Source of the DNA: Paenibacillus sp. 481
GTDB lineage: Bacteria; Bacillota; Bacilli; Paenibacillales; Paenibacillaceae
Assembly (NCBI RefSeq): GCF_021223605.1
Contig: NZ_CP075175.1
Span: forward strand, 124,001 to 188,000
DNA length: 64,000 bases
Direction of reading: 5' to 3'
Shown here: in pieces, positions 35,456 through 43,776 of the stretch
How the letters are laid out: the number at the start of each line of letters is the position of its first letter
Position numbering within the stretch: position 1 is the first letter of the stretch
Made by a program: the position numbers and the translations under genes
Notes under the pieces: generated by a model
The model's input: only the letters and a program-made list of their open reading frames with translations
Told to the model about the DNA's origin: nothing
Databases searched by the model: none

Positions 35456-37381
35456 CTAGAAAATTTGAACGACATGGAAAAACACATTCGGTGAAGCGAT
35501 TCTGAAGTAGTAGCTGCTCCAACCCGCTCCTTTGTCATTAGAAGGATTGCGATAGCTGAACGTCAACCGTTCCTGCTCTAACTCCTCAATCGACTCAATC
35601 CGACCTGCTACATAATCCAGCAAACGGGCACCCGCACTATCCAGCCTTGTGAGCACACCGCCATAGCGAATATCTAACACTTCCCATCCGAATGGCTTGT
35701 ACATCGTAAACCATTGCGTACGGTGTGCGATTCGCAAATCGTTCACTTTTTTCGCCAGCTCTGGAAGCACGTGCTCCGCAATATGACGCAGTGTAATCAA
35801 GTCTTTGTCATCATAAGCTCGCTTGATCTCAATGCCTAATTGGCTTTTCATCTTCAAGACACCGCACAGCTGTGCAGGCACTTCAAACAAATAATCCAGC
35901 TTGGCCGTCTGGTCGCGCTGCTGCTGAATCGCCGTTTCCAAATTCGCATAATGCGCGTTCATTTCCAAGCCTTCAATATGTCTGTCAAACAGGCCTAACA
36001 ACACATCCTGCCACAACAAAAATTTAGAAGGGTTGCTCTGTTCCACATTATCTGGAACACTACCTGGTGTCTCATCTAAGTATTTCAACTGCATAAATGC
36101 AGATGCATCAATGCCCGTGCAAAATTTAACGCGTTCATTCAACACTTCTTGCGCCACATCATGCGCACCCGTGTATGCATGTTCTGCATAAAATTGTAAG
36201 CCGAGCAGCGCATTAAAATGGTTGTTCTCAAATCCATCGTCGCCCCAAATGGCGATATGTACTTGTTTGACGCCTTTCTTCTTACACGCTTTAAGCGCTG
36301 CATCTGATGCTTGCAGCGAAAGTCCGTAATTGGTGCCGAAGCAGTTCCACGTCCAGATGCCACCCAGAAATACCGGATATGCACCACGATTTAGTTTCGA
36401 ATACGTATCTAGCAATTGCGCATACTTTTGTTCATTCGTATTGAAAAAATCCCAATACACCAATTGAACATCTTCTGGAATGTGCTTCAGCATATGTTCC
36501 GAAATGTTAATTTCATTCGCGAATACATAGTGCTCCGCTTCGGAGGCAGAAGCCATCTTCAAGAACATGTCGCCATACATAAGCGGTGTTAATTGCAGCT
36601 TACGCACCATTTCCAACACTTTGGACAAATGGTTGATCATAATGTCGAACCGCTCTTTGTGACCGAAGCGGTCTAAGAATCGACCTCTACCGACTTCCTC
36701 TGCTTCATCCATCCCGATATTAATCTTGTTGCTGCGGAACGGTGCCGAGGCCGCCTTAATCATTTTTTCAATCAGTTCGTAGGAAGGCGCATAATCGATG
36801 AGCAGTGCACCTTTCGTGTCGCGATAGTGAACCGCCGCATCCCACTTCAAAAACTCCTCTAAATGCGCTAACGTCTGGATACCTGGATACGCTTCAATCC
36901 CGAACTGATCCGCATAGTCGTCGATTTCCTTTAACTCTGCATACGAGTATCTGCCGCGCATGTAACCGAAGTAAGGCTCACCTTCGACTTCATATAAGTC
37001 TTCCATATACAACACGATAGAGTTCAATCCCATGAGGGCAAATGTGCGAATTAATTGCTTAAAGCTATGTACCGTCAGCACAGCATTACGGGATAAATCA
37101 AGGCTTGGCCCGACCGCGTCAAATTGCGGCTGCTGCTCGATCAAGAACGATTCTGAGTGCGCGGCATGCTGGACAAACAAACCGAGCGCACGGAAGAACT
37201 CATGTTTTTTACCATATCGAATGCTGCCTTTCCCCTGCTCAAGCTTAATATCTAACACGCCAGCAACTTGCTCCACATGCACGGGCAAGCCATCGTCGGC
37301 TAAAGTAAAAGCTAATTCTTGAGACAACAATTGTATACCTGGCAATAATGGTCCTATTTCTCCTTCAAACTTGAACTTCAT
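35456..37381 (-). CDS. GH20 beta-N-acetylhexosaminidase
   Basis: About 641 residues, no signal peptide, so an intracellular enzyme. An N-terminal GH20b-like domain (to ~85) precedes the TIM barrel: S-L-D-L-S-R-N-A-V, A-Y-P-G-I-Q-T-L-A-H, and I-N-I-G-M-D-E-A-E-E with catalytic D225-E226 (substrate-assisted mechanism). It would release GlcNAc from imported chitin or muropeptide oligosaccharides. GGAGGG precedes ATG 37381. Divergent from an RpiR regulator, with a palindromic site between. It complements the secreted chitin monooxygenase at 20.5 kb. Confidence 0.88.
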   Translation of the reverse strand: MKFKFEGEIGPLLPGIQLLSQELAFTLADDGLPVHVEQVAGVLDIKLEQGKGSIRYGKKHEFFRALGLFVQHAAHSESFLIEQQPQFDAVGPSLDLSRNAVLTVHSFKQLIRTFALMGLNSIVLYMEDLYEVEGEPYFGYMRGRYSYAELKEIDDYADQFGIEAYPGIQTLAHLEEFLKWDAAVHYRDTKGALLIDYAPSYELIEKMIKAASAPFRSNKINIGMDEAEEVGRGRFLDRFGHKERFDIMINHLSKVLEMVRKLQLTPLMYGDMFLKMASASEAEHYVFANEINISEHMLKHIPEDVQLVYWDFFNTNEQKYAQLLDTYSKLNRGAYPVFLGGIWTWNCFGTNYGLSLQASDAALKACKKKGVKQVHIAIWGDDGFENNHFNALLGLQFYAEHAYTGAHDVAQEVLNERVKFCTGIDASAFMQLKYLDETPGSVPDNVEQSNPSKFLLWQDVLLGLFDRHIEGLEMNAHYANLETAIQQQRDQTAKLDYLFEVPAQLCGVLKMKSQLGIEIKRAYDDKDLITLRHIAEHVLPELAKKVNDLRIAHRTQWFTMYKPFGWEVLDIRYGGVLTRLDSAGARLLDYVAGRIESIEELEQERLTFSYRNPSNDKGAGWSSYYFRIASPNVFFHVVQIF

Positions 37382-37451
37382 CACATTTCCCTCCACCATG
37401 AGTTATGGAATAGTCGATTTAAGTAAATTCATAGAGACAAACGGCTGTAAA

Positions 37452-37466
37452 TGTAATATTATTACA
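37452..37466. promoter_or_regulatory. HexR/RpiR-type operator palindrome
   Basis: TGTAATATTATTACA: perfect six-base arms TGTAAT / ATTACA around ATT. RpiR-family HexR sites have the form TGTAAT-N3-ATTACA. It lies about 70 bases before the GH20 start and 64 before the regulator start, right for control of both. Confidence 0.65.
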
Positions 37467-37529
37467 CGTATCATTATATGGCGTGGAAAATTATTACGCA
37501 AGACTCGATTCTATAAATTAGGTGATGGA

Positions 37530-38423
37530 ATGAAAAATGCCCGACTATTGCTGCAAGGCATGCTGGATACACTCAATCCAGCTGAAAAACGTGCGGCGCA
37601 ACATATTTTGGAACATGAGCAACGGATCGGTCATATTTCTGTCCAGCAGCTTGCCGCCGACACACACACGAGCGTGGCGACTGTAGCCCGCCTTGCCCAA
37701 CGCGCAGGCTTTAGCGGGTTTCGTGAGCTAAAGCTGTCTTTGTTATCCGCGCGCGTCCATCCTGAGCAAGGCGCGGCATCTTTTGAAGGAATCCATTCTG
37801 GGATGGATTCTACGCAAGTGATACGCCAGCTTACCCATTGGGCTAAGCAATGCTTGGAGGATACGGCACTTGTGCTATGTGCCAATTTGGTTGATCAAGC
37901 TGTCGCAGCGCTGCTCGGTGCCCATAAGACAGCCTTTTTTGGCGTTGGCAGTTCATCTTTCGTGGCGATGGATGCCTCGTTCAAGTGGATGCGTCTCAAT
38001 CGTTGGAGCTTTGCATACAACGATCCACAAGTGATGCTGCTCTCGGGCGTGCTGCTTGAGCCAGGCGATGTACTTGTCGCTATCTCTTACTCCGGAGAGA
38101 CGAGAGAAACGCTGGAAGTGGCCAGCATGGCTAAAGAACATGGCGCCACGGTTATTAGCATCACTCAAGTCGGCAACAATTCGTTGCATCAATTGGCTGA
38201 CATCGGACTGTGGGTGACCGCGACGGAGGCTGGCATGAAGCGGGGCGACATTGGTTCACGTATCGCCCAAGCGCATGTGATTGACATCCTCTATATGACC
38301 ATGATTAGCCGTAATTTTAACGATGCTGTCTTGCAGTTGGAAGAGACACATACGATGATTCGGCAGGATCGAAGGAAAGCAAGTCAGGAGACCCATGCGA
38401 TCGATCGACACCGAAGCGACTGA
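37530..38423 (+). CDS. MurR/RpiR family transcriptional regulator
   Basis: About 297 residues. N-terminal HTH_6: L-N-P-A-E-K-R-A-A-Q-H-I-L-E-H, then T-S-V-A-T-V-A-R-L-A-Q-R-A-G-F-S-G-F-R-E-L-K. C-terminal SIS domain: F-F-G-V-G-S-S-S-F-V-A and A-I-S-Y-S-G-E-T-R-E-T, binding a phosphosugar. ATG 37530 follows AGGTGAT; a longer frame from 37371 would overlap the GH20 start and the operator and is rejected. Probable local regulator of amino-sugar use, sensing for example GlcNAc-6-P or MurNAc-6-P (inference). Confidence 0.9.
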   Translation: MKNARLLLQGMLDTLNPAEKRAAQHILEHEQRIGHISVQQLAADTHTSVATVARLAQRAGFSGFRELKLSLLSARVHPEQGAASFEGIHSGMDSTQVIRQLTHWAKQCLEDTALVLCANLVDQAVAALLGAHKTAFFGVGSSSFVAMDASFKWMRLNRWSFAYNDPQVMLLSGVLLEPGDVLVAISYSGETRETLEVASMAKEHGATVISITQVGNNSLHQLADIGLWVTATEAGMKRGDIGSRIAQAHVIDILYMTMISRNFNDAVLQLEETHTMIRQDRRKASQETHAIDRHRSD

Positions 38424-38535
38424 AGCAACATAGGGGCTACTGCGAAAAGGAGCTACTTCGAGCAGGGGTTGCTGCGAACAGGAACTAACCATACGAGTTC
38501 AAGTCGTCGCTCCGTCAACGATAGTGAACGGTTAA

Positions 38536-38587
38536 GAACAGGCCATACAACGACTTAGAGCTGCTAGAGTCGTTATATGGCCTGTTT
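38536..38587 (+). terminator. Terminator of the RpiR regulator gene
   Basis: AACAGGCCATA, ACGACT, loop, AGTCGT, TATGGCCTGTTTT: a stem of about 17 bp with a T run. Confidence 0.85.
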
Positions 38588-38668
38588 TCATGTATTGGCT
38601 ATTGACTGTTCACTAAAAGCGTACACAGCTAACTCGTTAAAGGTTCGCTACGTACTACAACATGAGCA

Positions 38669-38835
38669 TTACTGGCTTCCGGTAAAAATCGTCCTTTGAT
38701 CGACGATGCACAGTGGGTTTCCGAACGGATCTTCCATATAAAATAGGCGCTCCCCCCAATGCATCACCTCGATTCCTTGATCGATTGTTGCGCCTGCTTG
38801 CAGTGCACGTTCAAAAGCCTGCTCCACACTCCTTA
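38669..38835 (-). pseudogene. Truncated VOC (glyoxalase-like) gene fragment
   Basis: Only the last ~55 codons of a VOC protein remain: A-F-E-R-A-L-Q-A-G-A, then W-G-E-R-L-F-Y-M-E-D-P-F-G-N-P-L-C-I-V-D. The N-terminal half with the first metal ligand is missing, replaced by the unrelated membrane protein gene whose end overlaps the fragment in another frame. No proper start is present. Confidence 0.7.
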
Positions 38836-39132
38836 TTTTTTCACAAATTGAATCCACCAGATAATAGAAAACAAGATGCAGAACAGCACATAAATGGCCC
38901 ATAAGGAGCCTTGCATAAGTTGATTCATAAAAAATTGCAATTCAGTCTGTCCCTCTGTTCTCCCGATTGCATTCATAAATCCAACGACAAAACCTGACAC
39001 AATGACCGCAAGATGCAAGGACGACAGCAGTCGCATATTCTTTTTAAATAAACCCACAACGCTACCAATGACATTCGCACCCAAAATCGCATAAAACAGT
39101 ACCCATACCCACGGTGCATTTGTTGCCCACAT
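38833..39132 (-). CDS. Small membrane protein, three helices
   Basis: About 99 residues with three hydrophobic segments (V-W-V-L-F-Y-A-I-L-G-A, L-A-V-I-V-S-G-F-V-V-G-F and W-A-I-Y-V-L-F-C-I-L-F-S-I-I-W-W). I do not recognise the family. GGAGGG lies before ATG 39132, so translation is likely. Ends in the truncated VOC fragment. Confidence 0.65.
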   Translation of the reverse strand: MWATNAPWVWVLFYAILGANVIGSVVGLFKKNMRLLSSLHLAVIVSGFVVGFMNAIGRTEGQTELQFFMNQLMQGSLWAIYVLFCILFSIIWWIQFVKK

Positions 39133-39380
39133 GACGTTCCCTCCAAGTCCTGTCATTTCTAAACGAAACAATGGTATCTCTATACCATTTATATGACTTT
39201 AGTATACAAGGTATACAGGGATACACCCTTCATTGGTTTCTCGCTTAATACGGACTGTAGATCCGCTATTTAGCTCATTTTAAAGCTTATACCTATCTTT
39301 GCGGAACTTCCGTCCGCGACTACCTTACAACTGCATTCAACCGCCATACATCAGCGAACGGAATAGTTCCATCTCACATT

Positions 39381-40457
39381 TTATGTAAAACCACGTATGA
39401 GCTGACTCGGATTCACCCCATATTTTTCACGGAACAGTTGTGCAAAATGACTAGGGTTCGAATATCCGACCCTTACGGCTGCTTGCATCACGTTCATCTG
39501 CCCTTGCTGCAATAGCAGCCAAGCCTTTTCCAATCTTTTGTCGCGCAAATAGCCGAACACGGTGTGGCCGTACACTTCTTTGAACCCGATTTTTAGCTTA
39601 AAATCGTTGATACCTACCATTTTGGCCAGTTCCAGCAAAGATGGCGGATTCGCCATGCGATGCAGCAAGATGACTTGCGCTTCCTTTATTTTTTCAAGAT
39701 CTGTTCTGCTTAATAGAGAGCGCTGTGAGTCGTTCATAGGCGGGCGATCGAGGATAAATGTATCAAAGCAATGCGACAACAATTCCAATGCCTTGCATTC
39801 CATATAAATGTTGCGCGTGCTATCACCAGCTGGAGGATTCATTAGCTGCTCTACGATGACCGACGCTGTGGGATCAATCGGCTGCTCTAACAGATGAAAA
39901 GAGCGCTGCGCAAGCAGCTTGGACACCGCATCGCTTTGCCTACCGTTCGTGTATGCCATAAAATGTTGGAACGTTGTGACGGGAATGCCGATTCCGAGCG
40001 TTACTATCGGCTCGCTATTGTCGAATTCAAGCTGCGCGTCAAAGCTCCCCATAAACTGTAGGGCGCAGCGATTCGCTTGAAATGTGTACGTGGTCTCACA
40101 TGCGCGTACATTTCTCATCCCTTGTAGACAGAAGTTTAGTTCAATCATCGGCGTATCGGCGTGAATATTGAACTGTTTCACTTTATGGAGCGTATAGTTG
40201 GAGATAACGATTTCCAAATCAGAGCGTGGCACCATTCTCCGAATCGTTCCTTGGCCCATAAAGGAAGGTATGGTCATTGCGGCGAATGGATGGACTGGGT
40301 CCTTGGTTTGAGTAATTGAATTTGCTTGAGTTGCTTGATTTGTTTGATTCTGTTGGTTCTGTTGGTTCGAATAGCTCAATTCGTTCGCAGGACGCCGCTC
40401 GATGTGAAAATGATCAAAAAATTGATCATACAGTTGATGAAAGTCTGTAGCTTTCAT
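39381..40457 (-). CDS. AraC family regulator (PchR-like)
   Basis: 358 residues. C-terminal double HTH: L-E-L-A-K-M-V-G-I-N-D-F-K-L-K-I-G-F-K-E-V-Y-G and A-V-R-V-G-Y-S-N-P-S-H-F-A-Q-L-F-R-E-K-Y-G-V-N-P-S-Q-L. The K-L-K-x-G-F-K spelling is that of the PchR branch, often regulators of siderophore systems. Residues ~30-50 are a Gln/Asn-rich run (N-Q-Q-N-Q-Q-N-Q-T-N-Q), an unusual low-complexity linker. Downstream of an MFS gene on the same strand, so both may share control. Confidence 0.85.
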   Translation of the reverse strand: MKATDFHQLYDQFFDHFHIERRPANELSYSNQQNQQNQTNQATQANSITQTKDPVHPFAAMTIPSFMGQGTIRRMVPRSDLEIVISNYTLHKVKQFNIHADTPMIELNFCLQGMRNVRACETTYTFQANRCALQFMGSFDAQLEFDNSEPIVTLGIGIPVTTFQHFMAYTNGRQSDAVSKLLAQRSFHLLEQPIDPTASVIVEQLMNPPAGDSTRNIYMECKALELLSHCFDTFILDRPPMNDSQRSLLSRTDLEKIKEAQVILLHRMANPPSLLELAKMVGINDFKLKIGFKEVYGHTVFGYLRDKRLEKAWLLLQQGQMNVMQAAVRVGYSNPSHFAQLFREKYGVNPSQLIRGFT

Positions 40458-40506
40458 GTCATGTCTACGCTCCTCTTCCTCGAAAATGACAACTCCCCTT
40501 TCTAAA

Positions 40507-40521
40507 TGATAATGTTTCTCG
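40507..40521. promoter_or_regulatory. Degenerate Fur-box-like site
   Basis: TGATAATGTTTCTCG: the left half matches the 7-1-7 Fur box (TGATAAT) exactly, the right half 4 of 7. It lies ~50 bases before the AraC start. Weak, and meaningful only with the PchR-like call. Confidence 0.3.
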
Positions 40522-40649
40522 GTCGTTCGTACAACATATCAACAGAAATTCCCCTTCCAGCTAACAAGCAGGCTCATCGTAAACGATGTCCACGATACTT
40601 GTTATCCAAAAGGGGCACACTGTATAGCGCTAACTTCGTTATGCTTCCG

Positions 40650-41831
40650 TTACGACTTCCACTTTTTAATGGATGGACTGCTCCATATGTAACACGTTAA
40701 TAACGTCAGTAGGACGATTAATAACCAGAACGGTACTTCGGGACGAATCTGGTACAAAAAAGTTCCGCTTAACGGCCCGATGAGCGAGCCGATTCCGATT
40801 GCCATCGCAATCATCCCCGCTGCTGCACCTTGCTCGTGCTGCGCAACCGCCAATGAAGCTCCCGACGTAAAGCCTGGAATGACTAGTCCTGCACCAATTC
40901 CGAGCAAAGCAAACGCCGCCGCATACACCCCGATATGGTCGTAACTAATAAGCAGCAGGATTCCGCTAACAAAAATAGGAACCCCGAATCGCAGCAGCTG
41001 GAAGGGGCTCAGCTTGTAGGCTCTTACGATAACAAGCTGCACCAGCGCCATCATAATCCCGATGCACAACAGCGCTACTCCTACCGCTTGAGCAGTCTGT
41101 GCTGTCGATAAGCCTAGCTTGTCTTGAAAGTAAAAACCGGCGGTCATTTGAATCTGAATGAGCGCCATCATAAATACCGTCGCGACGACTAGAAAAGGAG
41201 CTACGGCACGCCGCTGAAACGGCTGCTGCTGTCGCCCTCGCGTAGGCCCTGCGGATACTGTATTAGGCAGCGCAAAAGCTATCCCTATTAATGCTAACAG
41301 CGGTAAAATAGCCGCTACATAAATAGGAGCAAGAAACCCAATTGCGGAAAGAACCGCCGCCAACGCTGGGCCGATTACAAAGCCAATCCCATTGGCTGCG
41401 CCGATCAGTGACATTCCCGCGGAGCGGTCTCGTTCAGATGTGAGATCCGCCATATACGCTTGACTAGCTGATAAAATAGCCGGAAACGAAGCCCCGAGCA
41501 AAATGCGCGATATGAGCAACAGTACAAATAACGGAATAATCGGCAAGCCGCCAGCTAGCCCTTCTTGGGATGCGAACCCAAACATGCCATAACTGATGAC
41601 CATCCCTGTCATTCCGATTAAAATGACGCGCTTCCGCCCGATCTTATCGCTTAACGCTCCCCACATAGCAGAGCTGAGCATCACCATCAAAGATGAGGCG
41701 GATACAATCCACCCCGCATCCGTTTCTTGAAGCCCCAACGCTCGAATAAGCGGCGCCATAATCGGGTTCAACACGCTTAAACCAATATAAGCGATTAAGA
41801 CGGCCATAAAAATAGTCCACTGTGGTTGCAT
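40650..41831 (-). CDS. MFS transporter (12-helix, efflux type)
   Basis: 393 residues, twelve membrane helices. Motif A is W-G-A-L-S-D-K-I-G-R-K-R-V-I-L-I-G between helices 2 and 3; motif C-like G-I-G-F-V-I-G-P-A-L-A in helix 5 marks a proton-coupled exporter (DHA1/TetA-like). AAGGAGGG precedes ATG 41831 at long spacing. The PchR-type AraC gene directly downstream raises siderophore or metallophore export as a possibility; drug efflux is equally compatible. Confidence 0.85.
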   Translation of the reverse strand: MQPQWTIFMAVLIAYIGLSVLNPIMAPLIRALGLQETDAGWIVSASSLMVMLSSAMWGALSDKIGRKRVILIGMTGMVISYGMFGFASQEGLAGGLPIIPLFVLLLISRILLGASFPAILSASQAYMADLTSERDRSAGMSLIGAANGIGFVIGPALAAVLSAIGFLAPIYVAAILPLLALIGIAFALPNTVSAGPTRGRQQQPFQRRAVAPFLVVATVFMMALIQIQMTAGFYFQDKLGLSTAQTAQAVGVALLCIGIMMALVQLVIVRAYKLSPFQLLRFGVPIFVSGILLLISYDHIGVYAAAFALLGIGAGLVIPGFTSGASLAVAQHEQGAAAGMIAMAIGIGSLIGPLSGTFLYQIRPEVPFWLLIVLLTLLTCYIWSSPSIKKWKS

Positions 41832-41950
41832 GGCTAATGTTTCCCTCCTTCTCTATACCGTCTTTTATTGTAAAGAAGCGGGTACAGAACATCTGCCCCG
41901 ACACGGAGCCGACAGACGCAGGAGGGATTTTATTATCGTTTATGTCACAG

Positions 41951-42409
41951 TTATAAATCTTGCGAAAGACGTATCATATCTCGGCACGGAATGCCATTTT
42001 CAACAATTTCTTCATCATAATGTCGCGTAAAAAAGTCTAGATCTACGCCGACGATGCGAAATCCGCATTTTTGATAGAGAGCAAGCTGGCCCGTACTTGA
42101 ATTTCCTGTGCCAACCTCGATCGTGGCATACCCGAGTTGCTTCGCCTTTTCAATTGCAGCACGCACAACTTGTTTCCCGACCCCTTTTCCTTGATGACGC
42201 TCGCTGACGGCCACATTCACTAACTCAATCGTATCTGGTCTTGTCGGCAATAATACATGGACAGCTACAATGCAGCCTTCCCCTTCCGCCACAAAGCATT
42301 GACCGCGTTTCAAATACCCTTCCACGATCCGTGTAGAAGGGTCCGCTAACAAGAGCAGATCCATGGGCGGCGTTTCATCCGATTGCAGTTGACGAATTTC
42401 GATCTCCAA
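41951..42409 (-). CDS. GNAT family N-acetyltransferase
   Basis: About 152 residues. Motif A is V-A-V-S-E-R-H-Q-G-K-G-V-G-K-Q-V-V; motif B is G-Q-L-A-L-Y-Q-K-C-G-F-R-I-V-G. A TTG at 42409 is eight bases after AAGGAG; a GTG at 42418 overlaps that site. Resembles YvbK-like acetyltransferases. Substrate unknown. Confidence 0.82.
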   Translation of the reverse strand: MEIEIRQLQSDETPPMDLLLLADPSTRIVEGYLKRGQCFVAEGEGCIVAVHVLLPTRPDTIELVNVAVSERHQGKGVGKQVVRAAIEKAKQLGYATIEVGTGNSSTGQLALYQKCGFRIVGVDLDFFTRHYDEEIVENGIPCRDMIRLSQDL

Positions 42410-42528
42410 TTGTTCCACTCCTTACTATCGTTAGCAAGCTACATATGTCTTGTGACAACATCGGGATACTCGCTATTCTGGTAACATTTTTGCTAGACAA
42501 TAACCCGCTTGCTTGAAATAAAAATAAG

Positions 42529-42557
42529 AATCCCCGTATTTACCTGAGTAGGGGGTT
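42529..42557 (-). terminator. Probable terminator after the NUDIX gene
   Basis: Minus strand AACCCCC, loop, GGGGATT, then CTTATTTTTATTTC. Confidence 0.45.
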
Positions 42558-42631
42558 ACCTCTGTTATCCTCTTTGTTCGACGAACCTCAAAAATCACAG
42601 TCCGCTACATGTCCGATTCGAATACTGGACC

Positions 42632-43123
42632 TTATGGTAGCAACTCTTCATAATGTCTGATCGTCTCTTTAATCGTTTCTTTCTTTTTCCCATCCCAAAC
42701 GCTGCTAAGTTCAAACGTACCTGGTGTAAAAAACAAAGGAAATCTGCGCTTAAACCAATCTTGCATCGGTAACGAGAGTGCTTCGTCGATATGAATCCAG
42801 CTTAATTCACCTTCTGGCGGCGACTCGAGCAACTCCCCTTCGAACGATGTCGCTAAATAGTTAAACACCATATAACGAAGCCCATCATTAGGCTCACAAA
42901 ACTCGTCCAAGCCTTTGTACACAATATGTTTAACGGTTAAGCCCGTCTCTTCTTTCACTTCACGAATGGCCGCATCTACGATACTTTCTGGAAAATCAAC
43001 TTTTCCACCCGGTGCTATATATCCTGGAAATCCGAGCTTATCTGGTCTGTTCAGTAGCAGTACTTTATCATCATGTTGAACCATACACATCGTTAGTATT
43101 TGGCATTTCATCTCTGTCGTCAT
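42632..43123 (-). CDS. NUDIX hydrolase (8-oxo-dGTP diphosphatase-like)
   Basis: About 163 residues. Complete NUDIX box G-G-K-V-D-F-P-E-S-I-V-D-A-A-I-R-E-V-K-E. The preceding L-L-L-N-R-P-D-K and late F-F-T-P-G-T-F-E are typical of MutT/YtkD-like proteins. ATG 43123 has GGAG in front; a GTG at 43138 overlaps it. Stands alone. Confidence 0.88.
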   Translation of the reverse strand: MTTEMKCQILTMCMVQHDDKVLLLNRPDKLGFPGYIAPGGKVDFPESIVDAAIREVKEETGLTVKHIVYKGLDEFCEPNDGLRYMVFNYLATSFEGELLESPPEGELSWIHIDEALSLPMQDWFKRRFPLFFTPGTFELSSVWDGKKKETIKETIRHYEELLP

Positions 43124-43191
43124 ATGATTCAGCTCCACATCTTATTGAATAATACATTTTCCGCCCTTTTTTTGTATGCGATTAGAAATGT

Positions 43192-43725
43192 CTAATACCA
43201 ATCTTTACTATATGATAGATTTAAATAGTCAGCCACTTGAAAGGCAAATTGCTTGTAATATCTCCCGCGCGCCGTCACGATATTTCCAGCTTGGACAACA
43301 CCTTCGTGGCAATACTGCTCTTCATTAAACACACCTAAGAAGCTTCTTTGTTCCTCATTCAAACCAACGGTGTACTTCTTCCCATGCAATATGCCAGCCT
43401 TAGCAAGTAGATAAGGTGCACTGGAAATTGCGGCCACTAAGTGTCCTTTTCCAGAAAATTCACTAATTTTGTTAAAAAGCTCTTGCTGCTCTACCATATG
43501 TTCGAAGTCGTTACACCCTGAAATAACAAAGCTATCAAATTGATCAACATATGCGTCCCGCAAACTTAATTGTGGAACACATCTTAACCCCGCTTCGCCC
43601 ACGACCATCTCATCATTTAAGCCTACAAATTGTATACGCTTCTTTCCTTGCTCCAAGACAGACAGTGTGATACTTAATTCGTACTCGCTAAAATTTGAAT
43701 ATAGTAAAATGGCGGTTGCTTTCAT
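43192..43725 (-). CDS. DJ-1/PfpI family protein lacking the nucleophilic Cys
   Basis: About 177 residues, flavodoxin-like fold: A-T-A-I-L-L-Y-S-N-F-S-E-Y-E at the start (with the conserved Glu), D-S-F-V-I-S-G-C-N-D in the middle. The nucleophile elbow reads V-A-A-I-S-S-A-P-Y-L-L-A, so Ser101 replaces the Cys of A-I-C-H/A. Enzymatic glyoxalase or peptidase activity is therefore doubtful; a binding role is possible. GGGGA precedes ATG 43725. Confidence 0.82.
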   Translation of the reverse strand: MKATAILLYSNFSEYELSITLSVLEQGKKRIQFVGLNDEMVVGEAGLRCVPQLSLRDAYVDQFDSFVISGCNDFEHMVEQQELFNKISEFSGKGHLVAAISSAPYLLAKAGILHGKKYTVGLNEEQRSFLGVFNEEQYCHEGVVQAGNIVTARGRYYKQFAFQVADYLNLSYSKDWY

Positions 43726-43776
43726 CGGTTCATTCCCCATTCTTTATGCATGCTGAAGGTACTCCGGTTGTCCTCA

